A stretch of 41,582 nt of DNA from Nitrososphaerota archaeon (lineage in GTDB: Archaea; Thermoproteota; Nitrososphaeria; Nitrososphaerales; Nitrosopumilaceae). The position numbers and the translations under genes are program-made. Under the pieces are notes generated by a model. It was not told the origin of the DNA. It worked only from the letters and a program-made list of their open reading frames with translations, and did not search any database. Of the stretch, positions 34,045-40,946 are shown piece after piece. Position 1 is the stretch's first letter. Each line of letters starts with the position of its first letter. The stretch spans positions 1 to 41,582 of the forward strand of contig JAPPIP010000081.1 of the NCBI GenBank assembly GCA_028820595.1. Direction: 5' to 3'.

Positions 34045-35196
34045 ATGCCAGAAGACGAGTTTGTCGTGACGCCCTGGAGGACCGAGGGCAAGATAGACTA
34101 CGACAGGCTCGTCGAAAAGTTCGGGACGGAGCGCATCACCGACGAGCTGAGGTCGAGGCTCTTTAGGCTTGCCGGGGAGGATCACTACATGGTTCGCAGG
34201 CGCATATTCTTCTCCCACAGGGACCTCGGCGGCATACTTGACAGGTACGAGAACGGGCAGAAGTTCTTCCTGTATACGGGGAGGGGTCCGTCCGGGCACA
34301 CCCACATAGGGCACCTGCTCCCGTGGGTCTTTGCAAAATGGCTGCAGGACAAGTTCGACGTCAAGATGTACTTTCAGCTTACCGACGACGAAAAGTTCTT
34401 CTCAAAGGACGCGCTTGCGATGGGTGACGCCACGCAGTACGCGCTCGAAAACGCGCTCGACTTTGTGGCGCTCGGATTCAAGCCACGCAACACCAGGATC
34501 ATAATAGACACGAAAAACATCAGGACGCTGTATCCGATTGCGGCCCAAGTCGCAAAGAGGCTGAACTTTTCAAACGCAAAGGCGGTGTTTGGGTTTACAA
34601 ACGAGACCAACCTGGGCATGATATTCTACACGTCGCTCCAGTCGGCCCCCTGCTTTCTGGAGGACGATCCCGTGCTGATCCCGCTGGGGGTGGACCAGGA
34701 CCCGCACTTTAGGCTGACGCGCGACGTGGCGCCCAAGATGGGCAGGCACAAGCCGGCCCTGATGCACAACGTGATGATGCCCGCGCTCGAGGGACCCGGC
34801 GGCAAGATGTCGGCGTCGTCTGAGATGGGCACCATATACACCATCGACACGCCCGCGCAGGTCAGTAAGAAGGTAGGCAGTGCCTTCTCGGGCGGGCAGC
34901 CGGACGTAGAGCAGCACCGCAGGCTGGGGGGCGACCCGGACGTGGACGTGTCATACCAGTATCTGAGAATGTTCTTCGAGCCAGACGATGCAAAGCTGAA
35001 AAAGATCCACGACGATTACCGGTCAGGAAAGATGCTGACCGGCGAGATAAAGTCCATACTGATCGAGAAGATCAACGCGTTTCTGGAGGTCCACCAAGCG
35101 CGGCGGGAGGAGGCAAGGGATGCGCTTGGGGAGTTCCTGCTGGAGGATGACGGTGGCGGCAGCTGGGATGACGGCGGTAGCGGCGGCAACAGGTGA
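34045..35196 (+). CDS. trpS: Tryptophanyl-tRNA synthetase
   Basis: 383-residue class I synthetase of the archaeal/eukaryotic type. The HIGH-like motif is in GRGPSGHTHIGHLLPW, the KMSKS equivalent is GGKMSASSE, and MYFQLTDDEKFF plus PLGVDQDPHFRLTRD are characteristic. The frame is open to 33901, but the conserved start MPEDEFVVTPWRTEGKIDY and a TATA-like box indicate ATG 34045. The C-terminal 20 residues are Gly/Asp-rich. It overlaps the next gene by a GTGA. Confidence 0.96.
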   Translation: MPEDEFVVTPWRTEGKIDYDRLVEKFGTERITDELRSRLFRLAGEDHYMVRRRIFFSHRDLGGILDRYENGQKFFLYTGRGPSGHTHIGHLLPWVFAKWLQDKFDVKMYFQLTDDEKFFSKDALAMGDATQYALENALDFVALGFKPRNTRIIIDTKNIRTLYPIAAQVAKRLNFSNAKAVFGFTNETNLGMIFYTSLQSAPCFLEDDPVLIPLGVDQDPHFRLTRDVAPKMGRHKPALMHNVMMPALEGPGGKMSASSEMGTIYTIDTPAQVSKKVGSAFSGGQPDVEQHRRLGGDPDVDVSYQYLRMFFEPDDAKLKKIHDDYRSGKMLTGEIKSILIEKINAFLEVHQARREEARDALGEFLLEDDGGGSWDDGGSGGNR

Positions 35197-35621
35197 GGCG
35201 CGTGTCACGCGAGAACGACACCACAATCGTAATACCCTGCGAGGACGGATACGAGGCTCAAAAGCTTGCAAGCCTGATACTGGTCAGAGACCCCGACACG
35301 GGGGAGGCGCAGACGTTCGTCAAGGCCGTTGTAAACTCCGTAGGAAACGAGGTGGTCATATCGCTTGCAGACGGCTCGTCACATAGCATATTGCTGAGGG
35401 ACGAGTCGGCCGTGGAGGCGTTTGCGGACTTTGTCCAGTCGGTAACAGAACAGGAACACAAGCTGGTCACGGCTCGCACGTGCCGCGGTCCCCGTGGCGT
35501 GAACGGTGACGACTATGGCGGGAGTAGAGACGGTGCCAAGCCCGACGACTCCGTCATGATTGCAAAGCGCCTACGTGAAAAAGACGACGTAGATTCCAAC
35601 GATTCCGACCATGGCAATTAG
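35193..35621 (+). CDS. Hypothetical protein cotranscribed with trpS
   Basis: 142 residues, mixed alpha/beta for about 90 residues (TTIVIPCEDGYEAQKLASLI, FVKAVVNSVGNEVVISLADG, ESAVEAFADFVQSVTEQ), then a charged, disordered-looking tail. I recognise no family. It begins with GTG overlapping the trpS stop (GTGA at 35193-35196), which indicates translational coupling. Its 3' end overlaps a candidate small gene on the other strand. Confidence 0.7.
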   Translation: MRRVSRENDTTIVIPCEDGYEAQKLASLILVRDPDTGEAQTFVKAVVNSVGNEVVISLADGSSHSILLRDESAVEAFADFVQSVTEQEHKLVTARTCRGPRGVNGDDYGGSRDGAKPDDSVMIAKRLREKDDVDSNDSDHGN

Positions 35622-35654
35622 GGACAGCCCCAGTGCCTTTGTGTCCGAGTCCAT
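35571..35654 (-). CDS. Candidate 27-residue single-TM microprotein
   Basis: MDSDTKALGLSLIAMVGIVG is followed by a hydrophobic IYVVFF ending: one membrane helix after a short charged head. The frame could extend to an ATG at 35687, but a TATA-like TTTAATTAT at 35676-35684 lies 22-30 nt upstream of the ATG at 35654, the same leaderless spacing as larger genes here. It overlaps the end of the convergent hypothetical gene by about 50 nt. Function unknown. Confidence 0.5.
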   Translation of the reverse strand: MDSDTKALGLSLIAMVGIVGIYVVFFT

Positions 35655-35675
35655 GCGGTTGGTGCCCGAATCGGG

Positions 35676-35684
35676 ATAATTAAA
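35676..35684 (-). promoter_or_regulatory. TATA-like box of the 27-residue microprotein
   Basis: TTTAATTAT (minus strand), 22-30 nt upstream of the ATG at 35654. Confidence 0.45.
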
Positions 35685-35787
35685 CATTGAGCGCTGCTGC
35701 TTGCCTCGCATGTCCCGCCGCTACTGCGGCTGCTGCCACTGCTGCCGCCACCTCCAAGACGGACGCCGCTCCCGCCGGACATCACAG

Positions 35788-36354
35788 CTAGCGCGGAAAT
35801 CTCCGCTCCCTTGTCTTCTTGTCGGCGCGGGCGTCCCCCGAATCCTTCCTCGAGATGGGCTCCCTTATGCGGTTGCAGTTGAGGCACAGCACCATCAGCT
35901 CCGATGACGCCAGCTCCGGATCCGACTCATACCGGGACCAAGACGACGAGATCGGTCCTCCCCTGCCGACGGAGTCAAACGGGGCATCCCCGTACCGGGA
36001 GGCGATGCCGAGGGCCCTGGGGTCCTTGAATCCGCAACCTGAGCATACCTTGCCACCGAGCATCTCAAAGAGTTTCTCACGAACCGCGTCGTAAAATCTC
36101 GAACTTTTCGGCGCGTCGGCGCCGCTGCGCGCGCCGTACACGTTCCGGCGCGCCGGCTTGGCGCGGCCCTGCTGGCGCGCGCCGCGCCGGGGCCCTCCGC
36201 GGCCGGCTCCGCGGCTGGCGCCGCCGTCGCGGGAATCGCCCCTGCCATATCCCGAGTTGCGGTACGAGCGCGCCGGCCTCTTCTTCCCCCCCGAGTCCCG
36301 GCGCACCTGCCTGCGGGGGCCTCCAGGCCTCTTTGAAACGTAATAGGGTGGCAT
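35788..36354 (-). CDS. Arg/Gly-rich protein with degenerate HNH-like zinc domain
   Basis: 188 residues. The first 85 are Arg/Gly-rich with RGG-like repeats, a likely RNA- or DNA-binding disordered arm. The C-terminal half has two Cys knuckles, VCSGCGFKDPRAL and LCLNCNRIRE, spaced as in HNH nucleases whose fold is held by a zinc ion. The segment where HNH enzymes carry the catalytic IDH is GIASRYGDA here, with no His, so nuclease activity is doubtful. A TATA-like box at 36377-36384 supports the ATG at 36354. Confidence 0.7.
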   Translation of the reverse strand: MPPYYVSKRPGGPRRQVRRDSGGKKRPARSYRNSGYGRGDSRDGGASRGAGRGGPRRGARQQGRAKPARRNVYGARSGADAPKSSRFYDAVREKLFEMLGGKVCSGCGFKDPRALGIASRYGDAPFDSVGRGGPISSSWSRYESDPELASSELMVLCLNCNRIREPISRKDSGDARADKKTRERRFPR

Positions 36355-36376
36355 CACCGCACCGCCGCGCGCCGCA

Positions 36377-36384
36377 TATTTTAA
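36377..36384 (-). promoter_or_regulatory. TATA-like box of the RGG/HNH-like gene
   Basis: TTAAAATA (minus strand), 23-30 nt upstream of the ATG at 36354. Confidence 0.55.
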
Positions 36385-36387
36385 GCG

Positions 36388-36762
36388 TCACACAAGCGAC
36401 TTGTCCATCTCCGATGATACCGCCTGCTGCACCTTGAGAAAGTACAGCCGGGTGGTGCGCGGCATGTTCTCCATGTTCTTCTCCACTGCGATTGCAAAGT
36501 AGCGGACGGCCCGCCTCGATATGGCCAGGTCAAACTTCATCGGAAGTATAGGATCCTGCCTCACCGCAATCTTGTCCTGAAGCCAGGGGGGAGCCATCTC
36601 TACGGCGTCTGCCGTGACCTTTCCGTACCAGTACGCCAGGTTCTCTGGCAGCAGCCCGTCACGGAGGCGGCCCACATCGTCGTCGAACTGCCGCATCATG
36701 CGGTCCATCAGGCCCATGGTGTACGGCCGCGGCCTCCCTTGATATGGCGCGTGATCAACCAT
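36388..36762 (-). CDS. Hypothetical protein, helical
   Basis: About 124 residues, mostly alpha-helical, with segments LLPENLAYWYGKVTADAVE, KFDLAISRRAVRYFAIAVE and RLYFLKVQQAVSSEMDKSL. I do not recognise a family. It starts about 20 nt downstream of coaD (ATG 36762; a TTG at 36769-36771 would add three residues), so the two are probably cotranscribed. Confidence 0.65.
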   Translation of the reverse strand: MVDHAPYQGRPRPYTMGLMDRMMRQFDDDVGRLRDGLLPENLAYWYGKVTADAVEMAPPWLQDKIAVRQDPILPMKFDLAISRRAVRYFAIAVEKNMENMPRTTRLYFLKVQQAVSSEMDKSLV

Positions 36763-36781
36763 ATTAGACAAAAAGGTGCAG

Positions 36782-37285
36782 TCACGCGGCGTTGCCGTCC
36801 GCGTCGATCTCCCCGTTCCGTATGCGGCTTGACGATATGCGGCCGCCGTCGTATGCGGCCACCATCCCCACTACGACCGTCTCGACCGGCCCAAGCCCCC
36901 TTGAGAGCCTCATCTTGTTCAGCTTGCCTGCTTTGGAGGCGGTCTCCTCGCTTGCCACGAGCGCTTCCACCTCGCCGGTCAGGACGGCGGGCCCAAAGTC
37001 GTCGTCAAGCCCGCTTATCACGTAGGCCGAGTCCGGATGCGATCGGCGTATGTACTCCCGGAGGCCGGCGAGTCGCTTGGCATAGCTGCGCACGGCATGC
37101 CCCTTTTCCTTTGCGCCGCGGCTCCCCCTGCCTGCAAGCATCGCGTCGCTTGTCAGGCCGATTATCACCTTCTCTGACGAGGCGAACGCCGCGTCGAGCA
37201 GTGCGCGGTGTCCCCTGTGTATCGTGTCAAAGGTGCCGCCGGTGGCCGCCACCGCATACCTCTTCCTGCCTTCGCGTACGGGCAT
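36782..37285 (-). CDS. coaD: Phosphopantetheine adenylyltransferase, archaeal type
   Basis: 167-residue nucleotidyltransferase that makes dephospho-CoA from 4'-phosphopantetheine and ATP. The motif AATGGTFDTIHRGHRALL contains the HxGH-type signature and GGRISSSRIRNGEID is the ISSTxxR-like second motif, as in the archaeal/eukaryotic PPAT family. Its product is the substrate of the dephospho-CoA kinase at 20.1 kb. The ATG at 37285 fits a weak TATA-like CTTTACAG at about 37308; ATG 37294 is the alternative. Confidence 0.93.
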   Translation of the reverse strand: MPVREGRKRYAVAATGGTFDTIHRGHRALLDAAFASSEKVIIGLTSDAMLAGRGSRGAKEKGHAVRSYAKRLAGLREYIRRSHPDSAYVISGLDDDFGPAVLTGEVEALVASEETASKAGKLNKMRLSRGLGPVETVVVGMVAAYDGGRISSSRIRNGEIDADGNAA

Positions 37286-37333
37286 GCCATGCATGGCGCA
37301 CCCGCTGTAAAGAAGCTTCTTCTTGCATGCCGG

Positions 37334-38533
37334 TTACTCGACCAGTATGAGCATGTAGGGGCCGCGCTCGGCAAGCGGCACGTCGCTGCGGTCCCAGACA
37401 AACGTCTCTGCCACGTACAGCCCAGGATTCTCCGGAATCCAGTCCACGCTCTGTATCTGGGCGTTCTGGCCCATGACAAAGCGCCCGTCGTACTTTCCGA
37501 TAAACTCGACTGGCGCATCAGGCGACGCTTCCCTTACCTGGACGTAGAACGTGTACGGTATCTCGGCCCCCTGCTCGCCCTCGTGTGCGATAGGTAGTAC
37601 CGACGTGTCGGCCCTGATATAGACGGTCTGGCCCGCCTGCGTCGACGAGAGTACGGTGCCCACGCCGTCACGGAGCGACACGCCCGAGATGGTCACTATA
37701 TTGGGGGGCAGGACTGGGTAGGGGGGCGGCAGGTCGACTTCCATGTATCGCGCGCTCTGCTGCCCTGCAAGGTGGTAGATGTCGGTCTCCGCGTGTATCG
37801 AGATCCTCTCCGTGCCGCGCGGCGCGACAAAGTCGGCCTCAAACTGGGCGGACTCGTAGCGCAGCATCGGGCCCACCGTAATTGTATCGATGCCCAGCGT
37901 CCGGGGTGGTTCAAAGGCGTCGTGGTACGCGACGTGCACCGCCGCATATTCTGACGGCGCGGGCCCGTTGTATATGTCGCCCTTGATGGCCATGCGCACG
38001 TCCTGCCCGCTTGCATAGGGCTCGATGCTCTCCACCTCTACGGACAGCAGGGGCTCCTTTGTGGGGGCAGAGTCGAATCCCCCGATCCGCGCCGATGCGT
38101 CGGTTATACCCAGGTTCGGCTCAGACGATATAATCTCAAACGGCACCATGGAGTTGGGGGGGATCACCTCGATTGCAGGATAACCCACCTCCACGTCGAC
38201 CGGCGCGCTTGCCGCGTCGTCGTAAAAGATGGCCCATATCCGGACGTTTGAGACGTAGCTGGTTCCCCTGTTCTCGACCATTCCAGTCAGCACCGCATGC
38301 CCCTGCTCGTCCAGGGCAAGGTACCTGCTGTCCTGCACGAGTATTACCGCAAGCGCCTGCGGCGTGTCGTAGTACTCCTGTGCCTGCGCTGCGCCGTCGT
38401 GCGTCACAATGGCAGCGGCGGATACGGCAGAGAGTACGATGGCGGCTGCCAGCGTCATCATGACGCCACACGCCTTGCGCGTCCGGTACAACATCGCGTC
38501 ATAGCCCCGCAAAGGGATAACAGTCTTGGACAA
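37334..38533 (-). CDS. Exported beta-rich protein of unknown function
   Basis: 399 residues starting with TTG. A basic N-terminus and hydrophobic stretch (about residues 23-44) ending in AAQAQEYYD look like a cleavable signal peptide. The mature part is built of beta domains: VLTGMVENRGTSYVSNVRIW and IKGDIYNGPAPSEYAAVHVA resemble FxLYD-like domains that describe exported, often cell-wall-associated proteins, and a C-terminal domain begins near SGVSLRDGVGTVLSSTQAGQ. A later ATG at 38494 would still retain the signal. Probably extracellular; no enzymatic motif. Confidence 0.7.
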   Translation of the reverse strand: MSKTVIPLRGYDAMLYRTRKACGVMMTLAAAIVLSAVSAAAIVTHDGAAQAQEYYDTPQALAVILVQDSRYLALDEQGHAVLTGMVENRGTSYVSNVRIWAIFYDDAASAPVDVEVGYPAIEVIPPNSMVPFEIISSEPNLGITDASARIGGFDSAPTKEPLLSVEVESIEPYASGQDVRMAIKGDIYNGPAPSEYAAVHVAYHDAFEPPRTLGIDTITVGPMLRYESAQFEADFVAPRGTERISIHAETDIYHLAGQQSARYMEVDLPPPYPVLPPNIVTISGVSLRDGVGTVLSSTQAGQTVYIRADTSVLPIAHEGEQGAEIPYTFYVQVREASPDAPVEFIGKYDGRFVMGQNAQIQSVDWIPENPGLYVAETFVWDRSDVPLAERGPYMLILVE

Positions 38534-38609
38534 TTATAGTCGACTAGAAGGTCAAAGGTTTTAGGCAAACGCGCACCATCCAGTGGGAGCGATCGAAAAA
38601 GGGTCAAAT

Positions 38610-38621
38610 GGGCTTTAGCCC
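38610..38621 (-). terminator. Short hairpin followed by T-run
   Basis: GGGCT-TT-AGCCC forms a 5-bp hairpin 3 nt beyond the stop of the 33-residue gene. On the minus strand a CCCTTTTTC tract follows. Confidence 0.35.
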
Positions 38622-38623
38622 TA

Positions 38624-38725
38624 TTACTTTCTCTTTGCAGTAATTGCAAGCCAGTATACGAGCCCAGGCGCCAAACCTACGATCAGGGGAATCCACACAG
38701 GCCATCCATCTGCTACACTTGCCAT
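38624..38725 (-). CDS. 33-residue single-TM microprotein
   Basis: MASVADGWPVWIPLIVGLAP is followed by GLVYWLAITAKRK: one membrane helix with a Trp-rich entry and a basic cytoplasmic end. A TATA-like ATTTAAAT at 38749-38756 lies 24-31 nt upstream of the ATG at 38725, and a hairpin with a T-run follows the stop, so it has the features of a complete transcription unit. An ATG at 38737 is in frame but too close to the TATA box. Function unknown; possibly a small subunit of a membrane complex. Confidence 0.65.
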   Translation of the reverse strand: MASVADGWPVWIPLIVGLAPGLVYWLAITAKRK

Positions 38726-38748
38726 GATACGGTTCATAACTACATGCT

Positions 38749-38756
38749 ATTTAAAT
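38749..38756 (-). promoter_or_regulatory. TATA-like box of the 33-residue microprotein
   Basis: The palindromic ATTTAAAT is 24-31 nt upstream of the ATG at 38725. Confidence 0.6.
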
Positions 38757-39133
38757 CCACCCGTGGATTTCGTGCCTATCATATGAGTATATTCACGGCC
38801 GGATCTGTGGGGCGGCTGCGGGGGCGCCCGACGTCGCTGATCGCAGGCTACAGGGGCTGCAGCGGGGGCTCCACCGGCGCGGTACACGCCGCCGCGATCC
38901 AGGGTGTGGCCGCTGTGCAGCTTTTGACACGATCGGGCATGCAGGTACACGGTCTAGGGACGGGATCCTGTCGACGGTGGCATGGATCAGGAACGCATGT
39001 AGTCCAAAACCGGACGGGCGCTGGGCGCCGCATGCGACAACACTGATTGGTGGACCGGACGGAATTCATAAATGTTTTTATCATTTTTTCAGTTCCGTAC
39101 AAACTGCAGGTCGTTGCCGTATGGATGAAGACT
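38757..39133. other. Gene-free region at the presumed element border
   Basis: About 375 nt with no convincing gene on either strand. Frames through it lack any family signature. Toward its right end it becomes AT-rich (39062-39090), with promoter-like CATAAATG and TTTTTATC strings, before the 25-bp palindromic repeats. Confidence 0.5.
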
Positions 39134-39158
39134 ATTCCCACTAAAATTTAGCAGGAAT
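39134..39158. repeat. Dyad-symmetric 25-bp repeat, copy 1
   Basis: Structure ATTCC-CA-CTAAA-A-TTTAG-CA-GGAAT: two nested inverted repeats around a central A. Confidence 0.95.
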
Positions 39159-39164
39159 AAAATC

Positions 39165-39189
39165 ATTCCCACTAAAATTTAGCAGGAAT
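39165..39189. repeat. Dyad-symmetric 25-bp repeat, copy 2
   Basis: Identical to the copy at 39134-39158, with the centre 31 bp away, about three helical turns. It ends 3 nt before the stop codon of the ASCH-like gene. Confidence 0.95.
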
Positions 39190-39192
39190 TTT

Positions 39193-39600
39193 TTAGGCGT
39201 GGGGGGTGGGGGTGGCCTCGACGCGGCGTCCGGACTTGGCCAGCCTCCGCGCATAGTCCTCCCGGACCAGCCGCAGCGCGCCCATCATCAGGTCCTCTGC
39301 GGCCTCCCGCAGGCGCCCTCCGCCGCACCCGGAACCGGTGCAGTTGTCGGCGTGGTGCAAGACGTACAGCGGGGGAGAGGCGGCTGCCGCGGCGGCCGGC
39401 TCCCGCCGTATGTGGCGCGTGCCGCCGCACCCCTCCGCCCATGTGATCTTGATTCGGCCGAGGGCGTATCCGCCTGACAGCAGGTAGATGATTGAGCCTA
39501 TGACCCCCGGGGGCGGTGGGCGGTCGCGATACTCCTCCGTCTTGTCGCCGGTGATGATTTGCGTGGCGTAAGGGTGGAGGACGATGAGGCCGCGCGTCAT
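39193..39600 (-). CDS. ASCH/PUA-like domain protein
   Basis: 135 residues. The N-terminus GLIVLHPYATQIITGDKTEE followed by YRDR matches the start of ASCH domains (PUA-related RNA- or nucleotide-binding folds, some with RNase activity), and LLSGGYALGRIKI is the following strand. A later NCTGSGCGGG could bind metal. A long frame runs upstream to 40356 but that part is out of frame with the genes there. The ATG at 39600 overlaps the upstream stop (ATGA) and is preceded by GGAGGAG. It is the last gene of the minus-strand chain; ASCH proteins are frequent in phages and plasmids. Confidence 0.72.
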   Translation of the reverse strand: MTRGLIVLHPYATQIITGDKTEEYRDRPPPPGVIGSIIYLLSGGYALGRIKITWAEGCGGTRHIRREPAAAAAASPPLYVLHHADNCTGSGCGGGRLREAAEDLMMGALRLVREDYARRLAKSGRRVEATPTPHA

Positions 39601-39752
39601 TCTGTAGACTCCTCCAGCGTCCGCAGGGGCGATTTGAACCCGCGGCAGTTGCAGCCCGGTTCCCAGCAACCTCTGGGGTGGTGTCTCTGGCTCTCGTGCT
39701 GGCAGACCGCGCACTTGATCCTGTTGGCCGGGATGTCGGCGTGCTTCGACAT
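39597..39752 (-). CDS. 51-residue Cys-rich protein
   Basis: MSKHADIPANRIKCAVCQHE leads to HH and then CWEPGCNC, so the set CxxC, HH, C-x4-C-x-C could hold one zinc ion. The sequence GGTGGAGTAA (a Shine-Dalgarno site overlapping the previous stop) precedes the ATG at 39752. Its stop overlaps the ASCH gene start as ATGA. No family recognised. It is too tightly packed with its neighbours to be chance. Confidence 0.65.
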   Translation of the reverse strand: MSKHADIPANRIKCAVCQHESQRHHPRGCWEPGCNCRGFKSPLRTLEESTE

Positions 39753-40121
39753 TTACTCCACCCTCTCCGGCGGCCCTCGGCCGTCCCCCTCGACGTCGTA
39801 GTGTTTGATGAAGTGCCCGATCTTGTTGTGTGTGTGCATCCGGCTGTTTCTGCAGTTCATGCAGAGGCGTATGCAGCAGTGCTCGGAGCACTTGCACCGG
39901 TATATCAACCCCTCCGCCTCCTTGAAGCACATGGCGCATTTGTTTCGGTCGTTGACGCCGATGAGGCCGTCGTAGTTGTTTGGAAGGATGATGCCGCAGG
40001 CATTGGATGTAGCAGAGATTTGCTTGCGGCAGGCGATGCAGAGCGCGACGCTGCGTCCCGGCGCGTGCGGCGGAGTCCACTCGCGGCCCGTCGGCAGTCC
40101 GCACAGCATACAGGGCTTCAT
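39753..40121 (-). CDS. 122-residue multi-zinc-knuckle protein
   Basis: MKPCMLCGLPTGREW starts a protein with many Cys/His: CMLC, CIAC, CAMC, then CKCSEHCC, CMNC and paired His at HTHNKIGHFIKH. This suggests two or three zinc sites, including a HNH-, RING- or B-box-like fold near the C-terminus. Proteins of this kind bind nucleic acid or protein partners in viruses and plasmids. The ATG at 40121 overlaps the upstream stop (ATGA), follows GGAGGAGATGG, and the next ATG follows its stop with no gap. Confidence 0.65.
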   Translation of the reverse strand: MKPCMLCGLPTGREWTPPHAPGRSVALCIACRKQISATSNACGIILPNNYDGLIGVNDRNKCAMCFKEAEGLIYRCKCSEHCCIRLCMNCRNSRMHTHNKIGHFIKHYDVEGDGRGPPERVE

Positions 40122-40537
40122 TCCACCACCATCTCCTCCTCCTCTTCCGCCCGCCTTCGGAGCAGCTCGTCGACCGTGTTGCTTTGCACCGCCTCCTGGT
40201 ATTCGGGATCGTTGACGGCGAACCACATCTCGGTGCACATGTTGACCACGTTCTGGGCGTTGCCTTGCACGGGGTACCGGTCGTGGACGCCCTCCACCGC
40301 CTTGGTGATGGAAATCGCCAGCATTGCGAGCTGGTGGGCGAACTCCTTGTTGACACCCTCCTTGCGTATCTCCGTATAGTACTTCATGTATCTGAACATG
40401 AAGACCTCCACGCCGTCCTTTAGCGTGCTGACGCCGAACACGTGCATGTTCGTGGACGACGCGCGGAACTTGGTGTCCTTGGTGTTCTCGGCGTTCTTGC
40501 GGCGGGCCTTGCGCGCCGCCTTGTACGAGCGGCTCAT
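40118..40537 (-). CDS. Hypothetical helical protein of the element
   Basis: 139 residues: a basic head (SRSYKAARKARRKNAENTKD), a helical core (FMFRYMKYYTEIRKEGVNKE, then AHQLAMLAISITKAVEG, VVNMCTEMWFAVND) and an acidic end (RRRAEEEEEMVVE). I recognise no family. Basic head plus acidic tail is seen in small structural or DNA-binding viral proteins, but this is only an impression. The ATG at 40537 overlaps the upstream stop (ATGA); no clear Shine-Dalgarno is present, so it relies on coupling. Confidence 0.6.
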   Translation of the reverse strand: MSRSYKAARKARRKNAENTKDTKFRASSTNMHVFGVSTLKDGVEVFMFRYMKYYTEIRKEGVNKEFAHQLAMLAISITKAVEGVHDRYPVQGNAQNVVNMCTEMWFAVNDPEYQEAVQSNTVDELLRRRAEEEEEMVVE

Positions 40538-40605
40538 TTCGGTACCGTCCCGTGGTCGCTCACATAGTGGTCGTCCCGCCCGTGGTGGCACTTGGCGCAC
40601 CTCAT
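40534..40605 (-). CDS. Candidate 23-residue Cys/His microprotein
   Basis: MRCAKCHHGRDDHYVSDHGT is followed by VPK. CxxCHH with later His residues could bind one zinc. Both ends are ATGA overlaps with neighbouring genes, and GGAGGA lies about 11 nt upstream. The overlap pattern is the main argument that it is translated. Confidence 0.5.
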   Translation of the reverse strand: MRCAKCHHGRDDHYVSDHGTVPK

Positions 40606-40946
40606 CGCGGGCCGTTCCTCCTGCCGGTTTTGCCAAGCTCGCCGAGCTCCCGCTCGACTGCGCGCCAGCACGTGCGGCAGATGCCGGTGATGAACACGTA
40701 GATGCGCGGGTGCCATCTGCCGCACATGCGGCACTTCACCGCGGTCTTCGGCCTGTCCGGACGGGCTTCCCACGAGCGCCTGCACGCGCAGGGGTTGGCG
40801 GGAAGCGTCCGTCTGGCGCGCCCCATCTTCGCGGCGGCCGACCGCTGGGCGCCCGCGCATACCTTGCACAGCAGCTTGCCGGCGTACCGGGTCTCCGCCG
40901 AGTAGAACTGGCAGGACTGGCAGGTCGGGCCGCAGATGGCGCTCAT
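40602..40946 (-). CDS. 114-residue zinc-ribbon-like protein
   Basis: MSAICGPTCQSCQFYSAETR opens a protein with Cys pairs CQSC, CKVC, CAC, CRMC and CRTC, suggesting two zinc ribbons, and a basic C-terminus. GGAGGTGA is placed 5 nt before the ATG at 40946, a near-perfect Shine-Dalgarno site that rules against the longer frame from 40982. Likely nucleic-acid binding. Its stop overlaps the next start (ATGA). Confidence 0.65.
   Translation of the reverse strand: MSAICGPTCQSCQFYSAETRYAGKLLCKVCAGAQRSAAAKMGRARRTLPANPCACRRSWEARPDRPKTAVKCRMCGRWHPRIYVFITGICRTCWRAVERELGELGKTGRRNGPR

Noticed and set aside
38744-39046. 100-residue plus-strand ORF
   Set aside because: No motif, no good start context and composition like non-coding DNA; its start lies inside the promoter of the 33-residue gene.
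39134-39189. CRISPR array
   Set aside because: Only two copies, a 6-nt spacer instead of 30-40 nt, perfect internal dyad symmetry and no cas gene nearby.
39193-40356. A single 387-residue gene over the small-gene chain
   Set aside because: Only the last 135 residues carry a domain (ASCH-like). The upstream part reads the Cys-knuckle genes in the wrong frame and is Arg/Pro-rich nonsense.
40534-40605. c-type heme site in CAKCHH of the microprotein
   Set aside because: CxxCH fits formally, but there is no signal peptide and the neighbours are zinc-knuckle proteins, so zinc is the better guess.
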